The notes under the pieces: generated by a model
Databases searched by the model: none
What the model was told of the DNA's origin: nothing
Seen by the model: the letters and a program-made list of their open reading frames with translations, nothing else
Part shown: one piece after another, positions 27,909-35,463 of the stretch
Position numbering within the stretch: the stretch's first letter is position 1
Layout of the letters: each line of letters begins with the position of its first letter
Program-made: the position numbers and the translations under genes
DNA from: Roseiarcus sp963732155
GTDB lineage: Bacteria > Pseudomonadota > Alphaproteobacteria > Rhizobiales > Beijerinckiaceae
NCBI GenBank assembly: GCA_963732155.1
Contig: CAVSYB010000001.1
Coordinates: 70,220 to 134,219, forward strand
Length of the DNA stretch: 64,000 bases
Reading direction: 5' to 3'

Positions 27909-27938
27909 CGCCCCGTCCGGCTTTAGCCGGGCGGGGCG
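27909..27938 (-). terminator. GC-rich hairpin downstream of the Gly/Trp-rich gene
   Basis: CGCCCCGTCCGG (27909-27920) pairs with CCGGGCGGGGCG (27927-27938) with one mismatch and a 6-nt loop. It lies 24 nt beyond the minus-strand stop at 27963. There is no real U-tract, so it would be a weak intrinsic terminator or an mRNA 3'-stabilising hairpin. A near-identical hairpin follows the next gene (28411-28436). Confidence 0.5.
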
Positions 27939-27962
27939 CTTGTCTTCAGAGGCGGCGCGCGA

Positions 27963-28262
27963 TCAATAGCAGCGCCAGCAGCGGTATCCCCAGTAACCGG
28001 GGCGCCATCCATAGCCGCGCCAACCCCAACCGTAGCCGCGCCAACCGGGGCCCCAGCCTCGATATCCCCAGCCGCCGCGCCAGCCGCCGCGCCAACCCCA
28101 GCCGCCGCGCCACCAGACCTTGTCGATCTGGGCGGAAGCCACGGATGGCTCGAGCGACGGGCTCGAAAGCGTGAAGGCTGACGCCGGGCTCAAAGAGAGC
28201 GCGAGCATCGAGGCGCCGGCGACGGCGCCGATCGAATAGATTGTCGAACTTCTGACGGACAT
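27963..28262 (-). CDS. exported Gly/Trp/Arg/Tyr-rich repeat protein
   Basis: 99 aa from the ATG at 28262. A signal peptide (MSVRSSTIYSIGAVAGASML, ending near SASA) is followed after residue 50 by a low-complexity tail made of WRGG, GWGWRG and GYGWRP units and ending YRCWRCY. Such glycine/tryptophan-rich secreted proteins recur in Rhizobiales, usually without known function. Structural or surface roles are possible. Confidence 0.7.
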   Translation of the reverse strand: MSVRSSTIYSIGAVAGASMLALSLSPASAFTLSSPSLEPSVASAQIDKVWWRGGWGWRGGWRGGWGYRGWGPGWRGYGWGWRGYGWRPGYWGYRCWRCY

Positions 28263-28410
28263 GACGTTCTCCACAATTCTCGATCCCCGCTTGTCGATCG
28301 AAGCACAGCGCGGATGAACGGGAAATGAAGGGCGAGGCCCTGGGACCGCCATCCCGTAACTCACCAAGGCGCGAGCCATCCTCTCCCCGCAGCTACGCGC
28401 GCTTAGTTGG

Positions 28411-28436
28411 CCCCGCCCGGCTCCGGCCGGGCGGGG
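28411..28436 (-). terminator. GC-rich hairpin downstream of a lipoprotein gene
   Basis: Perfect 10-bp stem CCCCGCCCGG/CCGGGCGGGG with loop CTCCGG, 60 nt beyond the minus-strand stop at 28497. It resembles the hairpin at 27909-27938. Only TTT follows on the plus side and none on the minus side, so terminator strength is doubtful. Confidence 0.45.
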
Positions 28437-28496
28437 TTTCCCGACGCTGCGCCCGCTTCGCCGCGCCGCGGCCCGATTTGCCGGCAAACGATCGTT

Positions 28497-28859
28497 CTAG
28501 AAGCCGAACATCCTGTTCGGGGCGCGATAGTTCTCGTCCAGCCTGTGGGCGTATCGGCCGCAGCCCGCGTTGTTGCCGGAGTGAAAGAAGCCCGTGATCT
28601 TGTCGTCGTCGTCGACGAAGACCTTGATCGTGCACTCCGCCAGGGAAAGCGGGTGAGACTTGTCCAGCCCGTACCAGACATAGGCCTTTTCATCGCCTTT
28701 GCCGCTTTGCTCATCGGGCTCGCCGAACCTGTCGACAATCGTCTTGACCGGCTGACCTCGGAGGTCGCCGAGCCGCGCCTGGAGAACGGGGAACGAATTG
28801 TCCGCGCAGGCCGATAGCGCCAACGCGACGCCGATGATAACAACCGCTGTTCTGTTCAT
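28497..28859 (-). CDS. SmpA/BamE-like lipoprotein
   Basis: 120 aa from the ATG at 28859. The N terminus MNRTAVVIIGVALALSACAD is a lipoprotein signal with the lipobox LSAC. The mature part shows the SmpA/OmlA-like pattern: RLGDLRGQPVKTIVDRFGEP, YVWYGL, then an IKVFVDDDDKITGF strand pair. Members of this superfamily are small outer-membrane lipoproteins, some of which belong to the Bam complex; this one is shorter and not clearly BamE itself. An in-frame upstream start (28973) adds non-signal sequence. Confidence 0.7.
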   Translation of the reverse strand: MNRTAVVIIGVALALSACADNSFPVLQARLGDLRGQPVKTIVDRFGEPDEQSGKGDEKAYVWYGLDKSHPLSLAECTIKVFVDDDDKITGFFHSGNNAGCGRYAHRLDENYRAPNRMFGF

Positions 28860-29426
28860 TGTCCGGCCGCCAAAATATCGCGCTGGTTGCAAATTGCGCC
28901 AGGCTTTCGCCGCTGTCTCGAATGATCGGGCGCCGGCGGGAATTGACGCGTCACGATGCCTGATCGGGCACACACCTATAGCCGTTCCCGCCTCGAGGGA
29001 AGGATGTCGGATGTGTTTCCGGCGGACAGGATCGCGAGGTCGCCGGATATCGCGCTTGCTCGGGCGTGCATGGCGCGTTCTGCATGCCGTCGGCCAACCG
29101 CCTCGCCGGCGCGATGATCAGGGCCGACGGCGCGCCCGATCCGGTTCGATCCACCCTGTTCAAATCTGAACATCCCCGCCCCGCTCGGCTCGCGCCGGCC
29201 GGGCCATTCGTTTGGGAATGGCACATTCTGGCGGGCGCGCCTCTTGCCTGCCGAAGTCGGGCGCGAGCGGCCCCCGCATCCCTGCGGCTGCTCGCGCCCA
29301 TCGGCCCCGCCGGCGAAAGTCGCGGGGCCTTTTTTCGGCGCCCCGCCCCCAAGCAACAGGCGGACGGACCCGTCGAATTCATGTTATCAGGGACCTTTAC
29401 GCGAGACTGCGATCGGGCGAACGACG
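28860..29426. other. 567 nt with no secure gene
   Basis: Holds an orphan terminator hairpin (29303-29335) and, on the minus strand at 28951-29085, a short frame (ARYPATSRSCPP ... GGNGYRCVPDQAS) resembling the end of the lipoprotein at 29670-29855. Nothing else could be supported. Confidence 0.4.
29303..29335 (+). terminator. orphan rho-independent terminator
   Basis: GGCCCCGC (29303-29310) pairs perfectly with GCGGGGCC (29322-29329), loop of 11 nt, followed by six T. This is the strongest terminator signature in this part of the window, pointing along the plus strand, but no convincing plus-strand gene ends before it. It may serve an unannotated small RNA or a leader transcript. Confidence 0.7.
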
Positions 29427-29519
29427 ATGACGATGCACGACTTCGAGGCCAAGCACTGGATCATCGCGGCGGTGATCATCGTGGTCGCGGTTGGCGCTTT
29501 CGCCTATAGCTGGTCGTAG
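29427..29519 (+). CDS. 30-residue single-span membrane peptide
   Basis: Reads MTMHDFEAKHWIIAAVIIVV then AVGAFAYSWS: a short charged N terminus and one hydrophobic helix of about 19 residues. It begins 92 nt after the orphan terminator. The ribosome-binding site is poor, so it is held with moderate confidence. Longer frames that include it in the same phase upstream are low-complexity. Confidence 0.45.
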   Translation: MTMHDFEAKHWIIAAVIIVVAVGAFAYSWS

Positions 29520-29669
29520 CTCAGCGCGCGACCTTCGGACTACAAATCGGTTGCTCCGCCGATCGGGCGAAGCTGGCCCTGTCGAGCGAGGCGCGACGCC
29601 GGCGCGCGTCGCCGTCGCCGCGGCCGCGCGGTCGCTCAGCGCATCGGATTTTTGCGTGGAGCGCTGACG

Positions 29670-29855
29670 TCAATTGGAGTTGGGCGCGCATTGATAGCCG
29701 CTTCCGTCGGGGGAGGGCAGCGCACGCCAGCCGGGCACGCACATGTGCGGGTAGGTCGCAAGCCATTCCCCCGGATCAGGCATCCCTCGCGCGCAAGCGG
29801 CGAGCGACGCCAATAGGGCGACCAAAACGGCGCATTTGAGAAATCTGCCTGCCAC
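29670..29855 (-). CDS. small Cys-containing lipoprotein
   Basis: 61 aa from a GTG at 29855. The hydrophobic signal FLKCAVLVALLASLAAC ends in the lipobox LAAC. The mature part is 41 residues with two further Cys and the C-terminal pattern HMCVPGW ... GSGYQCAP. No family name known; similar tiny lipoproteins with a C..PGW...GYxC pattern occur in Rhizobiales. It is the last host gene before the integrated element. Confidence 0.55.
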   Translation of the reverse strand: MAGRFLKCAVLVALLASLAACARGMPDPGEWLATYPHMCVPGWRALPSPDGSGYQCAPNSN

Positions 29856-30013
29856 GATGATGGCTCCGCTGGACTGCCAATTACACGCTCGTCGATCCGA
29901 CGCGTCAATCACGCCGCGTCCGCCGCGCCCTCTCTCCCATCGCCGCGCACGACAGTGTTGAGCGCGACATCCACCCCGTCGCGGCAATTTAAACAGCGGT
30001 GAACTCATTGATC

Positions 30014-30063
30014 TTATTGGTGCCGGTTGCAGGAATCGAACCCGCGACCTACTGATTACAAAT
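30014..30063 (-). repeat. left attachment repeat (attL): duplicated tRNA-Thr 3' segment
   Basis: 50 bases identical to 42054-42103, from TTATTGGTGCC to ATTACAAAT. It corresponds to tRNA positions 31-73 plus CCA and a few 3' flanking bases. Beyond 30063 the match to tRNA stops (AAGCGAA instead of CAGTTGC), so this copy is not a tRNA gene. Confidence 0.92.
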
Positions 30064-30196
30064 AAGCGAATACGGCTCTCTCATGTCTGTCGCACCGAAG
30101 CCAATAGCGATCTCATAAGCCATTGTTATTTCGATCGATAGACTGCTATGTAATGTCGCATGGCGTCTCGATTTATCTTGCCGCGCCTCACCGACG

Positions 30197-30216
30197 GTGA
30201 AACCTAGGTGAAACCT
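30197..30216 (+). promoter_or_regulatory. putative integrase arm-type sites, left
   Basis: Two GTGAAACCT copies separated by AG, 133 nt inside the left core repeat and just upstream of the integrase start. The same tandem pair (separated by AA) is found inside the right end at 41981-42000 in the same orientation. Paired motifs flanking the core are what tyrosine integrases bind with their N-terminal arm-binding domain. Confidence 0.65.
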
Positions 30217-30236
30217 TTATAGCCCTCGGAGCTCTC

Positions 30237-31525
30237 ATGGCCAAGCGTGTCCCGCCTTTGTCATCTGCTCAAGTCGCCAATCTCAAACCGGACCCGGCGA
30301 AGGTGGTTGAGCTGGTCGATGGCGCAGTGCCGGGCCTGCGGCTGCGCGTGACGCCAGCCGGGACGCGAAGCTGGTCGCTCAATATCCGCTCCGCTGGCAT
30401 AATGCGGCGTTTTGACGTTGGCGCGGGATTTGGACTGGCAGAGGCGCGAAAGAAGGCCAACGACTTGCGTCGGCAAATCCGGGAAGGGTGTCGACCCCAC
30501 CGCGGAGCGCAGAGCGCTTAGAGCGCGCGCAAAGGCCGCCGAAGAGGGCATCGGGACATTTGGGGCGGTGATAGATGCGTATTTCTCGACCGGGCCGGGC
30601 GCGGGGCTGAGGTCGAAGCGAGAGCAATTGAAGCGCTTGCGCTCCGTCTTTGCGGCGCATCTGGCGCGACCCGGCACAGGATATAGATGGCGTTGCCCTG
30701 CAATTAACGATTGACGCTCACGGCGCAAAGACAGCGGCAGCAAGGGGCGTTGCCTATCTGAAGCCGGTCCTCAAGTGGGCGGCAAAGCGGGCGCTCGTCA
30801 AAGCGGCTTTCGACCTAGAAAACCCAAACGCGGACACTGAGGAGGAGAGCGGCGTCGGCCAGCGAGTTTTAACGCACGACGAATTGCGCGCTGTCTTACC
30901 TCAATTGAGCGATCCGCATGGGCGATGCTGCAAATTCCTGCTGCTGACAGCGGCGCGGTTGCGGGAGGCGACCGAGGCCACGTGGGCGGAAATCGATCGC
31001 GACGTGGGGACATGGACCATCTCGCCAGGGCGGCGAAAAGACACGCGTTCGCGAACTCGTCGAAAACAGGTGCCTTCGCAGCCGCATGTGATTCCTTTAT
31101 CGCGGCAAACCCTCGAACTGCTGGAAGAAGTGCGATCGGCAGAGAGGCGGAGGCGCGAGCTCGCCGGCACAACAGCCGAGATCAGCGACGGCGACCCGAT
31201 ATTCATCGGAGAGCGGGGCGGCAAACTTCAGAATTGGGACCGCTGGCTGAAATTATTGTCTCGCAAGACCGGCGTATCGGGTTGGTCCGCGCATACGCTG
31301 CGTCGCACGGCGGCGACATTGGCGGCGGACCTTGGGGCCGAGCCGCACGTGATTTCCATTTTGCTCGGCCACAAGAACGTCGGCGGGCAATTGACGGCGG
31401 GATACAGCAAGAGTCGCTACCGGCGCGAACATGCCGAGGCGTTGCAGCGGGTTGGGGATTCGCTGGCGTCGCTGGAGGCCGGACACGACAATATAGTTGC
31501 TCTGGATTCTGCGAGGCGCGCTTGA
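30237..31525 (+). pseudogene. int: tyrosine recombinase/integrase with two frameshifts
   Basis: P4-family-like integrase for site-specific recombination at tRNA-Thr. The N-terminal arm-binding part (residues from MAKRVPPLSSAQVANLKPDP to LRRQIREG) is in one frame; the core-binding part (VDPTAERRALRARAKAAEEG) continues in the next frame after an apparent extra base near 30489; the catalytic part (DIDGVALQLTIDAHGAKTAA) continues in the third frame after an extra base near 30670. The catalytic domain itself is complete: Arg in AARLREATEATW, HTLRR, LLGHKN and the Tyr in TAGYSKS. An in-frame ATG at 30650 could yield only the catalytic half. The ATG at 30237 has GGAG at 30228. Confidence 0.88.
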
Positions 31526-31983
31526 GAACCGCGAAGAAAATCACCCGGTCTCCTAGGCGTGGCAAAATAGCTAGGGGTAGAAGGCTTACTCCTCGCCAGA
31601 AAAAGTTAGCCTCAGAGTTCATTTCAGGAGAGATAAACCCAAAGGATGCAGAGGCATTTGCCGAAGCATTTGATAAAATCTGGGATGAAATAGGGGCGAA
31701 GCCCGACGAGAAAATGAGTCGTCGGTTGCAAAATGAAATTACACCGGCCGCAAAAAGAGCCGCCATTGAGAGCACCAGGCCATTCAAGAAAGCGGCCTTG
31801 CGAGAGCTCAGGAGGCATGGAGCCCCCGACAACATTCGGCTATTCATCGAGAAGCTGGGAAAGAATGTCTTGGCCAGGACCTATGTCGGGAAGGTCCCTG
31901 GCGTCCGCGGAGAACGCGCTGTGCGTTACATTTTAAGTAAGACCTTCGGGATCACAGGGACGCGGGGACGCAAGCCCCGCTAA
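31522..31983 (+). CDS. hypothetical basic protein of the element
   Basis: 153 aa from a TTG that overlaps the integrase stop (TTGA), so it may be co-translated with it. The sequence is rich in Lys/Arg and charged helices (RRLTPRQKKLASEFISGEIN, KDAEAFAEAFDKIWDEIGAK) and ends GTRGRKPR. No family recognised. The position next to int makes a directionality or regulatory role possible but unproven. Its GC content is clearly lower than that of host genes. Confidence 0.6.
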   Translation: MRTAKKITRSPRRGKIARGRRLTPRQKKLASEFISGEINPKDAEAFAEAFDKIWDEIGAKPDEKMSRRLQNEITPAAKRAAIESTRPFKKAALRELRRHGAPDNIRLFIEKLGKNVLARTYVGKVPGVRGERAVRYILSKTFGITGTRGRKPR

Positions 31984-32043
31984 TTAACCACGTGATTTCA
32001 CAGATCCCCTATTTTTCAATTTTCATTGTGCTCGTAATACGTC

Positions 32044-32072
32044 AGCCTCATGCCACGTAACTGCATGAGGCT
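32044..32072 (+). promoter_or_regulatory. perfect inverted repeat covering the primase ribosome-binding site
   Basis: AGCCTCATGC (32044-32053) and GCATGAGGCT (32063-32072) form a perfect 10-bp inverted repeat with a 9-nt spacer. The right arm contains the only Shine-Dalgarno-like GAGG (32067-32070), 2-4 nt before the ATGATG start. It could be an operator bound by the AlpA domain encoded just downstream, or an RNA hairpin that hides the ribosome-binding site. Confidence 0.6.
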
Positions 32073-32074
32073 CT

Positions 32075-33451
32075 ATGATGGAAAATGTCCCTCCCAATCC
32101 AAGCGCACGCCGCCCCGCGATCCGGCTACCTCGCGTCTGTAGTCACACCGACTCTTCGCCGGCCACTGTCTGGCGCTGGTCAAAGGATGACCCTACGTTT
32201 CCGAAGCCTTTCCGCCTGTCAAAAGGCGTGACCTGCTGGGATGAAGGCGAAATTCTGGATTGGATCGAGTTCCAAAAAGGCCGCGCGGAGTGCGCAGTGA
32301 TGTCTGCACACGACGATCAATATTCGGCGAGCGATCTCGGGAGCCTTTTCGTTGGCGACGATCCCGAAGAGCCGACGAGGTCCAAAGAAGACGATAGTCT
32401 CTATGAGGCCGCGCTCGCGTGGGCGCGCAAGGGATACAACGTCATCCCCCAGAAGGCCCCTCACGAGAAGCGTCCGGGCGTCAAGTGGAAGGACCTACAG
32501 AAACGCCCGGTCACCGAAGCCGAGTTGGCGCAGTGGCGGTCGATGTTTGCGAACGGCGTCGGCTTTATCTCGGGCGCAATCAGCGGCGTCGTCGTCATTG
32601 AAACCGATGGGTCGGCGGGCGAGACTGTGCTCGACCAGTATGAGTTCGAGCACGGTGCGCTGCCCGAGACGCTCGTAATCCGCAGCGGTAGCCAACGTGG
32701 ATTTCACCGGCACTTCAAGCATCCGGGCCACAAGGTGAAGACGACAGCAAATCCCGCGATCAAAGTCGACGTGAAGGGCGATGGCGGGTTTTGCATATTG
32801 CCGCCGAGCCTGCACAAAAGCGGCGGGCGTTACGAAATCGTGCACGACGCCGAGCCCGCCGAACTACCGCAAGGGCTGCTCGAATTTATCGAGGCGAAGT
32901 CACGAGATGCGGGCGGTGCGCAGGGGAACGCAAAGGCGAGAGAAGGGGTGAGCCACCCGCACGACGGCCCAAGCATGCTAGGCCAAGCCCCCGAACATCT
33001 CAGTAAGCGCAAGTTGGGAACCAACACGGCGTTCAATGGACCGGCGCCGCCTGGCGAGACGATGCGCGCCATGCTCGAATTTCTTAATGCCAAGAGCTTT
33101 TTCGAACATCGCGACGGCGTTGTGAAGGACGCTGACGGCCGCATCATCAAACTCGGCTGGCGCGAAACCGGCATGGCATTGAAGGTCGCCTACGGCGACG
33201 AAGTTGGCTGCGGGTTGTGGGCGATCACGCATCGTGACGATGAGGCGCGCAAGGATGCGCCGGACCAGTGGGAGTCATTCGCCTCGGAAGCACGCGCCGG
33301 TCAGGTGACGCTCGGCACGATCATCATGGCAGCGAAGGACGCGGGCTTTGTGTTCACCCCGACGGTGCAACCTTCGTCGGCGCAACCCGCTTCAACGGGA
33401 GGCGAGTTCGAGTTTTATCTCGCATCATCCATTCACGATGGACGCCGATGA
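32075..33451 (+). CDS. AlpA-like HTH fused to primase-polymerase and PriCT domains
   Basis: 458 aa. Residues about 15-70 resemble AlpA/HTH_17 regulators (SPATVWRWSKDDPTFPKPFR, GVTCWDEGEILDWIE). Residues about 107-280 are a bifunctional primase/polymerase domain: AALAWARKGYNVIP, GFISGAISGVVVIETDG, SGSQRGFHRHF and CILPPSLHKSGGRYE; the first acidic motif is E-T-D rather than the usual D-x-D. Residues about 340-445 match PriCT (GWRETGMALKVAYGDE, TLGTIIMAAKDAGF). It would prime replication of the excised element. The last 14 nt overlap the DUF927 gene. A primase starting at an internal ATG (32300) cannot be excluded. Confidence 0.82.
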   Translation: MMENVPPNPSARRPAIRLPRVCSHTDSSPATVWRWSKDDPTFPKPFRLSKGVTCWDEGEILDWIEFQKGRAECAVMSAHDDQYSASDLGSLFVGDDPEEPTRSKEDDSLYEAALAWARKGYNVIPQKAPHEKRPGVKWKDLQKRPVTEAELAQWRSMFANGVGFISGAISGVVVIETDGSAGETVLDQYEFEHGALPETLVIRSGSQRGFHRHFKHPGHKVKTTANPAIKVDVKGDGGFCILPPSLHKSGGRYEIVHDAEPAELPQGLLEFIEAKSRDAGGAQGNAKAREGVSHPHDGPSMLGQAPEHLSKRKLGTNTAFNGPAPPGETMRAMLEFLNAKSFFEHRDGVVKDADGRIIKLGWRETGMALKVAYGDEVGCGLWAITHRDDEARKDAPDQWESFASEARAGQVTLGTIIMAAKDAGFVFTPTVQPSSAQPASTGGEFEFYLASSIHDGRR

Positions 33452-35129
33452 CGGGCTCACGAAGGCGGTCAAGGTCGGGGGAGGTGGTAAGAATGCACAT
33501 ATCGAAATGGCTTGGATCAGCGCGCCTTTCGAAGTCCTGGGGGCTTGCCGCGATCCACACGGTCGTGCTTGGGGCAAGCAGCTACGTTTCCACGACGACG
33601 ACAACCGCACGCATGCGCATCACGTTTCCGACGCGGCGTTGCAGGGCGATCCCGCCACGCTATGCGCCGCCCTTGCTGACGAGGGGTTGAAGATCAACCG
33701 CTCAAAGCAAAGAGAGTTCGCCGAATATCTAAGCGGCGTCGGCGTCGGCGCGCGGGTCACTGTCGTCAATCGCACGGGTTGGCACGAGATTGGCGAGCAA
33801 GTTGTTTTTGTCCTGCCTACGGAAACCATCGCGGCGGATATCGGCGAGAAGGTCGTCCTCGACCAAAGGGCGAGCGGGCCTTACGAGGCTCGCGGCTCGC
33901 TTGAGGACTGGAAACGAGGCGTCGGCAGATTGACGGCCGGCCATGTGCTGCCGACGTTCATGGTGAGTGCGGCTCTCGCTGGTCCACTGGCGTATGTCGT
34001 CGGCGCTGAGGGCGGGGGCGTCCATCTGTTCGGCAATTCCTCCATCGGCAAGTCGGCGATATTGCAGGCGGCGGCGTCAGTTTGGGGGCGTGGCTCCACC
34101 CCAGGTTACGTGCGGTCATGGAGAGCGACCGCGAATGGCCTTGAAGGCGCGGCGGCAAGTGCAACCGACACATGCCTTGTCCTTGACGAGCTTAACGTCG
34201 GCGAGGCTCGCGATGTAGCGGCGAGCGTGTATGCGCTAGCGAACGGCGTCGGCAAGTCGCGAGCGATGCGCGACGGTTCTCTGCGGGAGCCGAAGGGGTG
34301 GCGTGTGTTCATCCTTTCGAGCGGAGAGGTTCGCGTCGAGGGAAAGATAGGTGAGGACCACGGGCGCAAGACCCGCGCCGGGCAGGTTGTTCGCTTGCTC
34401 GACATTCCTGCGGATCGCGGTCTCGGCTTCGGCGCGTTCGATCATGCTGGCGAGCATGGCGATGCGGGCAAGTTGGCCGACGCCATCAAGGACGCCGCAG
34501 GCTCCGCATGTGGGACAGCCGGCCCCGAGTTCGTTCGAAATCTGATGATCGCCCGCGAGAAAGTAGCCGCCGGCGCCAAGAGGTTCATGGCTGAATTTGT
34601 CCGTCGTGTAGCCGAGCCGGGTTCATCCGAGCAGATCGTCCGCGCGGCGAAGAAGTTCGCGCTGGCCGCAGCTGCTGGCGAGCTAGCGACGTCTTGTGGC
34701 GTCACGCCATGGGCGCGCGGGGACGCCGAGCGGGCGGCGACCTTGGCTTTCCACAGCTGGCTCGACAAGCGGGGCGGCGCGGGGTCGCATGAAGAGAGGC
34801 AAGCCGTCGAGCAAGTTCGGCTCATAATCGAGCAGCACGAGTCGCGATTCGAGCGCGCCGACGTTTTTCTGTCCGAGGTCCGCGACCGCCTTGGCTGGTG
34901 CAAAGGAGAAGGGGCGGGGCGGGAATGGTATGTCCCGCCGGAAATCTGGAAAGTCGTATTCTGTAACGGCCTTGACCCCACCTTCGTCGCCCAGACGCTC
35001 GCAGCGCGCGGGATGCTCCGCCGACAGGACCGGGGGCACCTTCAATGCGTGGTCGCGCTCAGCGGCAAAAAGCAAAAACTTCGTGCATATGTTCTGACCG
35101 CTGCCATCCTCGATAACGGCGAGGGGTGA
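33438..35129 (+). CDS. DUF927 P-loop ATPase (helicase-like replication protein)
   Basis: 563 aa from the ATG at 33438, overlapping the primase gene by 14 nt; an upstream in-frame GTG (33348) lies inside the primase gene. The N-terminal DUF927 domain includes ISAPFEVLGACRDPHGRAWG and NRTGWHEIG. The P-loop is FGNSSIGKSAILQ (about residue 200), with CLVLDELN as Walker B. DUF927 proteins are helicase-like ATPases paired with primases in phages and satellites. The C-terminal third is helical with a probable winged helix. Together with the primase it forms the element's replication module. Confidence 0.85.
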   Translation: MDADDGLTKAVKVGGGGKNAHIEMAWISAPFEVLGACRDPHGRAWGKQLRFHDDDNRTHAHHVSDAALQGDPATLCAALADEGLKINRSKQREFAEYLSGVGVGARVTVVNRTGWHEIGEQVVFVLPTETIAADIGEKVVLDQRASGPYEARGSLEDWKRGVGRLTAGHVLPTFMVSAALAGPLAYVVGAEGGGVHLFGNSSIGKSAILQAAASVWGRGSTPGYVRSWRATANGLEGAAASATDTCLVLDELNVGEARDVAASVYALANGVGKSRAMRDGSLREPKGWRVFILSSGEVRVEGKIGEDHGRKTRAGQVVRLLDIPADRGLGFGAFDHAGEHGDAGKLADAIKDAAGSACGTAGPEFVRNLMIAREKVAAGAKRFMAEFVRRVAEPGSSEQIVRAAKKFALAAAAGELATSCGVTPWARGDAERAATLAFHSWLDKRGGAGSHEERQAVEQVRLIIEQHESRFERADVFLSEVRDRLGWCKGEGAGREWYVPPEIWKVVFCNGLDPTFVAQTLAARGMLRRQDRGHLQCVVALSGKKQKLRAYVLTAAILDNGEG

Positions 35130-35176
35130 AAAAAGACCGATGCGCATCTTAGGGAACCCTACAAACCCGCACCAAA

Positions 35177-35300
35177 GCGGTAACAGCGGTAACTCGCGCG
35201 GTTTTCCGGGCTTTTTGGGCGGTAACGGGCGCGCCCTGAAATCAAATCAGTTACCGGTCGTTTTTCCCGGTTTTCTGGGGGAATTACCGGTGTTACCGGT
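35177..35300. repeat. iteron-like array, candidate replication origin of the element
   Basis: Three direct GCGGTAAC copies (35177-35184, 35186-35193, 35219-35226) face three inverted TTACCG(G) copies (35251-35256, 35284-35290, 35293-35299). Between them two imperfect T-rich segments repeat (TTTTCCGGGCTTTTTGGG and TTTTTCCCGGTTTTCTGGGG). The array lies directly after the primase and ATPase genes, where P4-like elements place their origins. The frame open across it (35140-35343) translates to GNSGNS/FPGFLG repeats and is taken as a by-product. Confidence 0.6.
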
Positions 35301-35463
35301 CATTCGCGCGCTTGTAGGGCTCTCTAAGTGCAAACGTCGTTGACGACCCTCTCGATCGGTAGCGATCACCACAGGGGGCAATCATCACGAGACTTGTCGC
35401 GGCTCTCGCGCCGCGAGGAATTAGGGGGATTAGGAGCGCGATCTGCGACGGCGGAGGAATCAA

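Noticed and set aside
30018..30063. A second tRNA-Thr gene at the left end
   Set aside because: Homology ends at the anticodon loop; the 5' half is missing.
30237..31525. Programmed ribosomal frameshifting in the integrase
   Set aside because: No slippery heptamer or downstream structure seen at either shift point, and two shifts in one gene are more simply explained by mutation or error.
35140..35343. 67-codon frame with GNSGNS and FPGFLG repeats
   Set aside because: It is a translation of the iteron-like repeats, with no ribosome-binding site; treated as non-coding.
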